DNA of 64,000 nucleotides, taken from assembly GCF_030512175.1 (NCBI RefSeq), contig NZ_JAULBL010000001.1, positions 1,340,510-1,404,509 of the forward strand, given 5' to 3'. Below are positions 57,753-64,000 of this stretch, piece after piece; positions within the stretch are counted from its first letter, which is position 1; each line of letters starts with the position of its first letter. Source of the stretch: Paeniglutamicibacter sulfureus. Lineage in GTDB: Bacteria > Actinomycetota > Actinomycetes > Actinomycetales > Micrococcaceae. A program made the position numbers and the translations under genes. The notes under the pieces were generated by a model, which saw nothing but the letters and a program-made list of their open reading frames with translations, did no database searches and was not told the DNA's origin.

Positions 57753-58880
57753 ATGGGTATCGGATCATCGGCCGGCGGCGCGTGGACGTTCGTCATGCGC
57801 CGCAACCGCGTGGGTGTGCGCCGCGTGGGGACATCGTTCCCCAAGATCATCCAGATGACCGTCTCCGCGGTGCTGGCCTACTGGATCGCCGAGCAACTCC
57901 TGGGCCACGTGGACCCGATCTTTGCCGCGACCAGCGGGCTGCTGGTGCTGGGATTCGGCACCGCCACCACGGTGCGCCGCTCGATGGAGGTCGCCATTGG
58001 CTGCACCCTGGGCGTGGCTGTCGGAGACTTGTTGCTGACGCTTCTGGGAAGCGGCCTGTGGCAGGCGGCCCTGGTCCTTTTCCTGTCGCTGGTGATCGCC
58101 AGGTTCCTGGATTCCGGCCCCATTTTCTCCACCCAGCTGGGACTGCAATCGGTGCTGGTGGTCCTTCTGCCCATCGGTGCCGCGGGACCGTTCAGCCGTT
58201 CAATCGACGCGGTCATCGGTTCGCTGTGCGGCCTGTTGATCATGATGGTTTTTCCCCGCGACCCGCGCCGCACCCCCACTGCCGAGCTGGGCAAGCTTTT
58301 GGGCGAGCTCGCCGGCATCCTGCACGAATGCGGGCGCGCCGTCAGCGCCTCCGACACCACCCTGGCATTCCACGCACTGGTCCGCGCCCGCGGAACCCAG
58401 CAGCTCCTGGATTCCCTGCCCGCGGCCCTGAACATGGCCCGCGAGGTGGCCACCCTGGCCCCGGCACACCGCCGACACCGCTCCGACCTTGACCGGTTGA
58501 AGGTTGCGGCGGAAAAGACCGATCTGGCCGTGCGCAACTCCCGGGTCCTGGCCAGGAGGCTGACCACCGTGATCACCCAGGGCTCCCTGACCGACCAGGG
58601 GGTCGAGTCCGTGGCGGGCTTGTTGACCGAACTGTCCGAGGCGGTCAACGCCCTTGGCTACGCAGTGTTGGAGACCAAGGAGTCCGGATACCGAAGGGCT
58701 GTGGGTCGGGCCCGACGCGAGCTTGCCGAATGCGCAGCCCGGCTGGATCCCGCGGCCCTCCAGGTCAGCGGCCTGCAAGGTGAAGGCATGGTGCTGCTGC
58801 TGCGCCCGCTGGTGATTGACCTCCTCGAGGCCACCGGCACCAGCCACGAGGAAGCCGTGGCGTTGTTGCCGCGCCTGTAG
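57753..58880 (+). CDS. FUSC/aromatic acid exporter-like membrane protein
   Basis: The 375-residue protein has about five helices in the first 160 residues (IIQMTVSAVLAYWIAEQL, PIFAATSGLLVLGFGTATTVRRSMEVAIGCTLGVAVGDLLL, VLVVLLPIGAAG) and a long helical cytosolic part. This is the half-length FUSC layout seen in actinobacteria. A transport substrate cannot be assigned. ATG 57753 is preferred; a TTG at 57714 gives a longer form. Confidence 0.85.
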   Translation: MGIGSSAGGAWTFVMRRNRVGVRRVGTSFPKIIQMTVSAVLAYWIAEQLLGHVDPIFAATSGLLVLGFGTATTVRRSMEVAIGCTLGVAVGDLLLTLLGSGLWQAALVLFLSLVIARFLDSGPIFSTQLGLQSVLVVLLPIGAAGPFSRSIDAVIGSLCGLLIMMVFPRDPRRTPTAELGKLLGELAGILHECGRAVSASDTTLAFHALVRARGTQQLLDSLPAALNMAREVATLAPAHRRHRSDLDRLKVAAEKTDLAVRNSRVLARRLTTVITQGSLTDQGVESVAGLLTELSEAVNALGYAVLETKESGYRRAVGRARRELAECAARLDPAALQVSGLQGEGMVLLLRPLVIDLLEATGTSHEEAVALLPRL

Positions 58881-58923
58881 CCTAACCCGGCTGCCGCGCA
58901 CCCAAAGCGTGGGCACCGCAAGC

Positions 58924-58929
58924 TAGCAT
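58924..58929 (+). promoter_or_regulatory. -10 element, leaderless radA
   Basis: TAGCAT lies 7 nt before the radA ATG. Confidence 0.5.
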
Positions 58930-58936
58930 CAAAGGC

Positions 58937-60325
58937 ATGGCCAAGAGCACCCGCACCAAATCCACCCCCGGTTACCGCTGCGCGGAATGCGGGTGGAGCA
59001 CCGTGAAATGGGTGGGGCGCTGCGGCGAATGCCAGGCTTGGGGCACGGTGGAGGAAATGGGCGCCGTCTCGGCAAAGACCACCGCCGCCACCAGCATCGC
59101 CGTCCCGGCCCAGCCCATCGGCGACGTCGATGCCTCCGCAGCTTCCTACCGCTCCAGCGGCGTGGAGGAACTTGACCGGGTGCTCGGCGGCGGACTGGTC
59201 CCGGGAGCCGTCATCCTGCTGGCCGGGGAACCCGGAGTGGGCAAGTCCACGCTGCTGCTCGACGTTGCGGCGCGCGCCGCCCGCTCGGACCGCAAGGTCC
59301 TGTACATCACCGGCGAGGAATCCGCCGCCCAGGTCAAGGTCAGGGCCGAACGCATCGACGCCATGGCCACCACGCTCTACCTCACCGCCGAGACCGATTT
59401 GGGCATCGCGCTGGGCCAGGTGGAAAAGATCGACCCGGAGTTGCTGATCATCGACTCCGTGCAGACCCTGGCCTCCTCCGAGGTCGACGGCACCGCCGGC
59501 GGCATCTCGCAGGTACGCGAGGTGGCGGCCTCCCTCATCAACGCCGCCAAGCGCCGGAACATGACCACCATCCTGGTTGGACACGTCACCAAGGACGGCT
59601 CGATCGCCGGGCCCCGGCTGCTCGAGCACCTCGTGGACGTAGTGTGCCAGTTCGACGGCGAGCGCCATTCCCGCCTGCGCCTGCTGCGCGCGCTGAAGAA
59701 CCGCTACGGCCCCACCGACGAGGTCGGCTGCTTCGACCTGACCGAGGGCGGCATCGAGGGACTGGCCGATCCCTCCGGGCTCTTTGTCACCCGCACCAAG
59801 GATCCGGTGCCCGGAACCTGCATCACTGTCACCCTCGAGGGACGCCGCCCGCTGGTCGCCGAGGTACAGACCCTGCTCTCGAGGGCCACCAGCGCCATCC
59901 CGCGCCGGGCCACCAGTGGCCTGGACGCTGCGCGCACCCAGATGATCCTGGCCGTGCTCCAGTCGCGCGCCCGGATGGAATTGGGCGGGCTTGATTCCTA
60001 CGTGGCCACCGTGGGCGGGGTCAAGCTCAGCGAACCGGCCACCGACCTCGCCACGGCCCTGGCGCTTGCCTCTTCCATGCACAACCATCCGCTGCCACCG
60101 CAGTTCGTGGCGTTCGGAGAGGTCGGTCTGGCCGGCGAGGTGCGCCCCGTTCCGGAGATCGGCCGCCGGATCATCGAGGCCGAGCGGCTCGGCTTCCGCT
60201 ACGCCATGGTGCCGGCCTCCCCGCAGCCTCCCAAGAACATCCCCGATTCGATCCGCGTCTTCACCGTTTCCTCGGTGCACGAGGCACTGGACATCGCCTT
60301 CGAGCAACGCGTCAAAACCGGGTAA
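58937..60325 (+). CDS. radA: DNA repair protein RadA
   Basis: RadA is a RecA-related helicase that extends D-loops in recombination. The 462-residue protein has the N-terminal zinc finger YRCAECGWSTVKWVGRCGECQAWGT, Walker A GEPGVGKST, the KNRYG motif (ALKNRYGPTDEVGCF) and a Lon-like C-terminal domain. It lies directly before disA, as in most actinobacteria. Confidence 0.97.
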   Translation: MAKSTRTKSTPGYRCAECGWSTVKWVGRCGECQAWGTVEEMGAVSAKTTAATSIAVPAQPIGDVDASAASYRSSGVEELDRVLGGGLVPGAVILLAGEPGVGKSTLLLDVAARAARSDRKVLYITGEESAAQVKVRAERIDAMATTLYLTAETDLGIALGQVEKIDPELLIIDSVQTLASSEVDGTAGGISQVREVAASLINAAKRRNMTTILVGHVTKDGSIAGPRLLEHLVDVVCQFDGERHSRLRLLRALKNRYGPTDEVGCFDLTEGGIEGLADPSGLFVTRTKDPVPGTCITVTLEGRRPLVAEVQTLLSRATSAIPRRATSGLDAARTQMILAVLQSRARMELGGLDSYVATVGGVKLSEPATDLATALALASSMHNHPLPPQFVAFGEVGLAGEVRPVPEIGRRIIEAERLGFRYAMVPASPQPPKNIPDSIRVFTVSSVHEALDIAFEQRVKTG

Positions 60326-60446
60326 TCCATGTTCTTTCGGTAACAAAAGGGTGCCGAAGTCGCTCACCGGGGTGCATTTCCGGGCTTGGTGGGTCCGCCT
60401 TGGCCATACCATAGGTAGTAGTCACCCCCTTGGAAGGAACCGGCCC

Positions 60447-61523
60447 ATGTCGAAAAGCCCCGAAGATGCGCTGCGCGCCACCCTGGCCCGTGTTGCACCC
60501 GGAACGGAGCTGCGCGACGGCCTCGAACGGATCCTGCGCGGCCGCACCGGCGCACTGATCGTGCTGGGGCACGACAGGGTCGTGGACTCGATCTGCTCCG
60601 GTGGCTTCGACATCAACATCGCCTTCTCCCCCACCCGCCTGCGCGAACTTGCCAAGATGGACGGGGCCATCGTCTGCGACAAGGACGGTTCAAACATCCT
60701 GCGCGCCGGCGTGCAGCTGGTCCCGGACCACTCGATCCCCACCCAGGAGTCGGGGACCCGCCACCGCACCGCCGAGCGCGTCGCCATCCAGACCGGCTTC
60801 CCGGTCGTCTCGGTCTCGCAGTCGATGCACATCATCGCCCTGTACGTCCAAGGCATCCGCTACCTGCTCGAGGGCTCCGAGCCGGTGCTCGCCCGCGGAA
60901 ACCAGGCCCTTGCCACGCTGGAGCGCTACCGCTCGCGGCTGGACCAGGTCACCAGCGCGCTGTCCGCTGCGGAGATCGAGGCAGTCGTCACGGTCCGCGA
61001 TGTCGCGGCGGTGCTGCAGCGCCAGGAAATGGTCAGGCGCATCTCCGAGGAGATCGCCCAGTACGTGCTCGAGCTGGGTGCTGACGGACGACTGTTGGCG
61101 TTGCAGCTCGACGAACTCTCGGCCGGGCTCGGCCCCGGTGCCGACCTGCTGCTGAAGGACTATTCGACCCTGGGCGGCAAGGAGCTCGACATCGAGGCGG
61201 CGCTGAAGAAGCTGCAGAACCTCGACTCCACGGACCTGATCGACCTGGGGAAGTTCGCCGCGATCCTGGGAATCAGCCCCGGCATCGACTCGCTCGACGC
61301 GGTTGTCACGCCCAAGGGCCACCGGCTGCTGGCAGGCATCACGTCGGTTCCCCGGGCAGTGGCCGACCGGCTCGTCAATAACTTCGGCGGTTTGCAGCGC
61401 CTGATGGCCGCCAATATCGAGGACCTGATGGCGGTGGACGGGATCGGGGACCAGCGTGCCCGCACGGTCCGCGAGGGCCTGTCCCGCGTCGCTGAATCAT
61501 CCCTGCTGGACCGCTTCATCTAA
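60447..61523 (+). CDS. disA: DNA integrity scanning protein, diadenylate cyclase
   Basis: DisA makes c-di-AMP from two ATP and senses branched DNA. The 358-residue protein has the DAC motifs DGAIVCD (residues about 73-79) and GTRHRTAER (about 105-113), a helical linker, and a C-terminal RuvA-like HhH domain (NFGGLQRLMAANIEDLMAVDGIGDQRARTVREGL). ATG 60447 has GGAAGGAA upstream. Confidence 0.97.
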   Translation: MSKSPEDALRATLARVAPGTELRDGLERILRGRTGALIVLGHDRVVDSICSGGFDINIAFSPTRLRELAKMDGAIVCDKDGSNILRAGVQLVPDHSIPTQESGTRHRTAERVAIQTGFPVVSVSQSMHIIALYVQGIRYLLEGSEPVLARGNQALATLERYRSRLDQVTSALSAAEIEAVVTVRDVAAVLQRQEMVRRISEEIAQYVLELGADGRLLALQLDELSAGLGPGADLLLKDYSTLGGKELDIEAALKKLQNLDSTDLIDLGKFAAILGISPGIDSLDAVVTPKGHRLLAGITSVPRAVADRLVNNFGGLQRLMAANIEDLMAVDGIGDQRARTVREGLSRVAESSLLDRFI

Positions 61524-61555
61524 AAAACCACCTGGGCGGGGCAGGGCGAGGGCGG

Positions 61556-62182
61556 CTAGCGCAGCTCGAACCTCGCGGTCTCGCTGCTCACGTCCCCCAG
61601 TTTCGCGGTGAAGCCGTAGGTTCCCGGTCGCGGCTTGGCTGCCACGAACTTGCACCCGGGGGCGCTGCGCACCCGGGTCCAGGTGAAGCGCGCGGTTTCA
61701 CTGGCACCCGGCTTGATAGTGATCTCGGTGTCGGTGGGATCCTCCACACAATCGGAGGTGGAAAAAATCCGGTCCGCCCCGCTCGTGACGGAAAACTCCT
61801 GCTGACTGGTTCCCACATTGACCATGCAGTCGGCCGTCCCCGCGTTCTTGATGGTCATCACCAGCACCGGATCATCCGCGGGCCCGTGCGTGGTCTGGGC
61901 GGTTGACGCGGAAACGACCACCTCCTCATCGAGGCAGCCGTTAGGCTCGGAAGGTTCCGGGGAGGGAGCACCCGATGGCTGCGAGGAAGCCGCTCCTGGC
62001 GCGGTCGCCGCGGGATCCGCCGTGCTCTCTGCCGGGGCCGCAGGTCGCAGAAGGGAGGCGATGCCGACGCCCGCCCACGCCAAAAGCCCGACGAGTACGA
62101 GCGTGGTGATCAGCACCGCGAGTCGACGACGCCGATATACCCGTGCGGAGGGGCGGGTGGAACGGACCTGCTTTTGTGCCAT
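61556..62182 (-). CDS. single-pass membrane protein with extracytoplasmic DUF4232-like domain
   Basis: The 208-residue protein has a basic N-terminus, one helix (LAVLITTLVLVGLLAWAGVGI), a Pro/Ala/Ser linker (ASSQPSGAPSPEPSEP) and a beta-rich domain with four Cys in pairs (Cys at GCLDEE, DCMVNV, DCVEDP, GCKFVA), probably disulphides. Fold resembles DUF4232. It occupies the position of a membrane gene found between disA and mutY in mycobacteria. Confidence 0.78.
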   Translation of the reverse strand: MAQKQVRSTRPSARVYRRRRLAVLITTLVLVGLLAWAGVGIASLLRPAAPAESTADPAATAPGAASSQPSGAPSPEPSEPNGCLDEEVVVSASTAQTTHGPADDPVLVMTIKNAGTADCMVNVGTSQQEFSVTSGADRIFSTSDCVEDPTDTEITIKPGASETARFTWTRVRSAPGCKFVAAKPRPGTYGFTAKLGDVSSETARFELR

Positions 62183-62188
62183 ACTTCA

Positions 62189-62194
62189 AGGCTA
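62189..62194 (-). promoter_or_regulatory. -10 element, leaderless membrane protein gene
   Basis: TAGCCT on the minus strand, 6 nt before ATG 62182. Confidence 0.5.
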
Positions 62195-62285
62195 CGAAGC
62201 CAAGCGTCCAGCCGTCGACTCCCACGCCGCCAGATAGAGTGATATCGCCAGCATTTGCCCCGAAGTCCAAAGGATTGCCCCCGCC

Positions 62286-63281
62286 GTGCCCCACCCCGCC
62301 CTGGAGAAAATCCATCACGACATCACCGCGTGGTATTCCGCCAACGCCCGCGAGCTGCCTTGGCGCGGCTCCGCGGCCGGCCCGTGGGCCGTGATGGTTT
62401 CCGAGTTCATGCTGCAACAGACCCCCGTGGTGCGCGTGCGCCCGGTCTGGGAAGCCTGGATGCAGCGCTGGCCCACACCCGCGGCGCTGGCGGCAGAGCC
62501 GGTCGCCGAAGCCGTGCGGGCCTGGGGGCGCCTGGGATATCCGCGCCGTGCACTGCGACTGCATGCCGCCGCAGTCGTCATCACCAACGAACACGGCGGG
62601 AAGGTCCCGGGGACCGAGGCCGAATTGCTGGCACTGCCCGGCGTCGGCACCTACACGGCAGCAGCCATCGCCTGTTTCGCCTTCAAGGTCCCCACGGTGG
62701 TGGTGGACACCAACATCCGCCGCGTCCATGCCCGGCTGGTCAGTGGCAAGGCGTTGCCCGAGCAAAGCCAGAACGCCGCGGAACTCGCGCTGGCCGCACG
62801 ACTGCTGCCTCAGGCCGGGGAGGGCAACGACGCCGGCACTGCGTTGGCCAACGACTGGAACATCGCGGTGATGGAGCTCGGTGCGTTGGTGTGCACGGCG
62901 CGCTCCCCGCGTTGCGAGGACTGCCCTGTCGTCAACCAGTGCGCCTGGATCGCCGCCGGGCGCCCCGAGCCGCATTACAAGCCCAAGGGCCAACCGTGGC
63001 ACGGAACCGACAGGCAGGTGCGTGGGGCCATGATGGCGGTGCTCCGCCATTCCACGGCCCCGGTCCAGCGCAGAGACCTGCTAGGCACCGTCGACCTGGC
63101 AGCAGCTGCCGCGGAAGCACGGCCACTGAATCCGGCCCGCGAGGCCGACGACGAGCACCGGGCCTGGGTCGGGTTGCATGCGCTGGACGCACCGGCCGAA
63201 CAGCGTGAACGCGCCCTGGCCTCCCTCTTGGCCGACGGGTTGGCCCAGCAATCCCCCGCGGGCATAGCCCTGCCGCGCTAG
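62286..63281 (+). CDS. mutY: A/G-specific adenine glycosylase
   Basis: MutY removes adenine opposite 8-oxoguanine. The 331-residue protein has EFMLQQTPV (catalytic Glu), the HhH-GPD motif LPGVGTYTAAAIACFAF with VVDTNIRRV (catalytic Asp), and the iron-sulphur motif C-x6-C-x2-C-x5-C in VCTARSPRCEDCPVVNQC. The GTG start lacks a strong SD. Gene order with radA and disA is conserved in actinobacteria. Confidence 0.96.
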   Translation: MPHPALEKIHHDITAWYSANARELPWRGSAAGPWAVMVSEFMLQQTPVVRVRPVWEAWMQRWPTPAALAAEPVAEAVRAWGRLGYPRRALRLHAAAVVITNEHGGKVPGTEAELLALPGVGTYTAAAIACFAFKVPTVVVDTNIRRVHARLVSGKALPEQSQNAAELALAARLLPQAGEGNDAGTALANDWNIAVMELGALVCTARSPRCEDCPVVNQCAWIAAGRPEPHYKPKGQPWHGTDRQVRGAMMAVLRHSTAPVQRRDLLGTVDLAAAAAEARPLNPAREADDEHRAWVGLHALDAPAEQRERALASLLADGLAQQSPAGIALPR

Positions 63282-63310
63282 GGGAGCCCGGGATCCCGGT
63301 GCCGATCCGA

Positions 63311-63817
63311 CTAGAGGTGGGTGATCATCCGGGTGTTGCCCAGCGTATTGGGCTTGACCCGCGCGAGATCCAGGAACTCGGCCACGCCCTCGTCGGTGGA
63401 ACGCAGGAGCTCGGAGTAGACCTCCGGGTCGACGGCGCTCTGCTCGGCCATCACCGTGAACCCGTTGCGCAGGAAGAAATCGACCTCGAAAGTCAGGCAG
63501 AACACCCGTGAGACGCCCAGCTCGCGCGCCTCGTTGAGCAATTTCGCCAGCAGTCGGTGTCCCACGCCGTGGCCACGCCAGGCAGCATCGCTGGCCAGGG
63601 TGCGGACCTCGGCGATGTCCTCCCACATGACGTGCAGTCCCCCGCAGCCGATGACATTGCCCTCGGCGTCCTCGGCAACGAAGAATTCCTGCAGGTTTTC
63701 GTAGTAGGCGACAGCTTCCTTTTCGAGCAGCACTCGGTCCTCCGCCAGCGGCCTGACGAGGTTGCGGATGCTCTTTACATCGCTGGTCTTCGCACGCCTG
63801 ACGGTAAAGGATTCCAT
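63311..63817 (-). CDS. ArgA-like amino-acid N-acetyltransferase (GNAT)
   Basis: The 168-residue protein matches the short single-domain N-acetylglutamate synthases of actinobacteria: FTVRRAKTSDVKSIRNLV, EEFFVAEDA-like segment (LQEFFVAEDAEGNVIGCGGLHV), AEVRTLASDAAWRGHGVGHRLLAKLLNEAR (acetyl-CoA loop), and FEVDFFLRNGF. It would start arginine synthesis. ATG 63817 follows TAGGAT by 6 nt. Confidence 0.87.
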   Translation of the reverse strand: MESFTVRRAKTSDVKSIRNLVRPLAEDRVLLEKEAVAYYENLQEFFVAEDAEGNVIGCGGLHVMWEDIAEVRTLASDAAWRGHGVGHRLLAKLLNEARELGVSRVFCLTFEVDFFLRNGFTVMAEQSAVDPEVYSELLRSTDEGVAEFLDLARVKPNTLGNTRMITHL

Positions 63818-63823
63818 TCTTGT

Positions 63824-63829
63824 ATCCTA
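63824..63829 (-). promoter_or_regulatory. -10 element, leaderless GNAT gene
   Basis: TAGGAT on the minus strand, 6 nt before ATG 63817. Confidence 0.5.
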
Positions 63830-63886
63830 TGCCCGGCGTTGGCGCCCATCGTGAATTGTGTAGCAGGCCCCGAGGTCCGTTGACGC

Positions 63887-63936
63887 AAAAACGCCTGGGG
63901 TCGGCATCCTTGCGGATGCCTGCCCCAGGCGTTTTT
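63887..63936 (-). terminator. terminator of the gene at the right edge
   Basis: AAAAACGCCTGGGG and GGCATCC pair with GGATGCC and CCCCAGGCGTTTTT around a 4-nt loop. Leftwards it ends in TTTTT, about 12 nt after the stop at 63949. Confidence 0.92.
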
Positions 63937-63948
63937 TGCTTGGTCCTT

Positions 63949-64000
63949 CTAGCCTTCGATGGCGATCGGGGCGGACTCGCCCTCGATTTGCGGGGTCCCG
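63949..64000 (-). CDS. C-terminal end of a minus-strand gene, partial
   Basis: Only the last 16 codons and the TAG are visible (GTPQIEGESAPIAIEG). They cannot identify a family. The mycobacterial order radA, disA, mutY, clpC1 makes clpC the best guess, and an acidic tail of this kind would fit, but this is inference from synteny. Confidence 0.55.
   Translation of the reverse strand, partial: GTPQIEGESAPIAIEG

Noticed and set aside
58658-60412. 584-codon minus-strand frame opposite radA
   Set aside because: Shadow frame; RadA has all its motifs on the plus strand.
1-64000. CRISPR arrays, rRNA genes, insertion sequences, prophage, toxin-antitoxin or restriction systems
   Set aside because: No regularly spaced repeats, no rRNA sequence, no transposase or integrase and no known defence-system gene could be identified.

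Overview
The window is high-GC, gene-dense actinobacterial DNA. The gene content and the order radA, disA, a small membrane protein and mutY point to the Micrococcaceae (Arthrobacter and relatives). That placement is inferred from gene families and synteny only. Many start codons are GTG or TTG. At 17 genes a TAnnnT -10 hexamer lies 6 or 7 nt before the start codon, which is the pattern of leaderless actinobacterial transcripts.

Layout. 1-2080: urease structural genes ureABC on the minus strand; ureC runs off the left edge and has Ala in place of the usual active-site flap Cys. 2388-5951: an unknown gene and pyrE (minus), then a MarR-like gene, nadE and a PTH2-type protein (plus). 5938-9603: a glutaryl-CoA-dehydrogenase-type enzyme divergent from an acyl-CoA synthetase and a MarR regulator. 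9636-11548: a MacB/FtsX-type ABC exporter under an 18-bp perfect palindrome. 11682-16163: an atypical MBL-fold protein and the valine-degradation operon mmsA, 3-hydroxyisobutyryl-CoA hydrolase, mmsB. 16403-19111: xth, an unknown gene and a YdcF-like membrane protein. 19122-21295: a five-gene, fully coupled Asp23/AmaP-type envelope operon. 21556-21913: tRNA-Phe, tRNA-Asp and tRNA-Glu. 22098-27323: a small zincin, a secreted NlpC/P60 hydrolase, a tandem universal stress protein and an NCS2 purine permease. 27407-31154: a methyltransferase, a spermidine-synthase-like protein, an acetyltransferase, an O-methyltransferase and a thiamine-binding-type protein. 31300-38201: a small lipoprotein, AzlCD, an AlaX-type editing protein, a glycerophosphodiesterase, DUF445 and EcsC-like proteins, a DUF2871-like membrane protein and an esterase. 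38270-41499: an Lrp regulator, a HisC-type aminotransferase and an APC permease. 41577-44609: a secreted EEP-fold nuclease/phosphatase and a ThDP enzyme.

44921-50124 looks like a decayed genomic island. A degenerate copy of the tRNA-Lys 3' end lies on its left and the intact tRNA-Lys gene on its right, about 5.1 kb apart in direct orientation. Between them are gene fragments, an excisionase-type HTH protein, a Cys-rich small protein and three GAF-ANTAR antitermination regulators, two of them coupled to a small unknown protein. No integrase is visible.

50340-57673: an unknown gene, the DUF47/PiT low-affinity phosphate system and the high-affinity pstSCAB operon, preceded by a textbook pair of 11-bp PHO-box repeats. 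57753-64000: a FUSC-like membrane protein, radA, disA, a DUF4232-like membrane protein, mutY, an ArgA-like acetyltransferase, and the last codons of a further gene (clpC by synteny).
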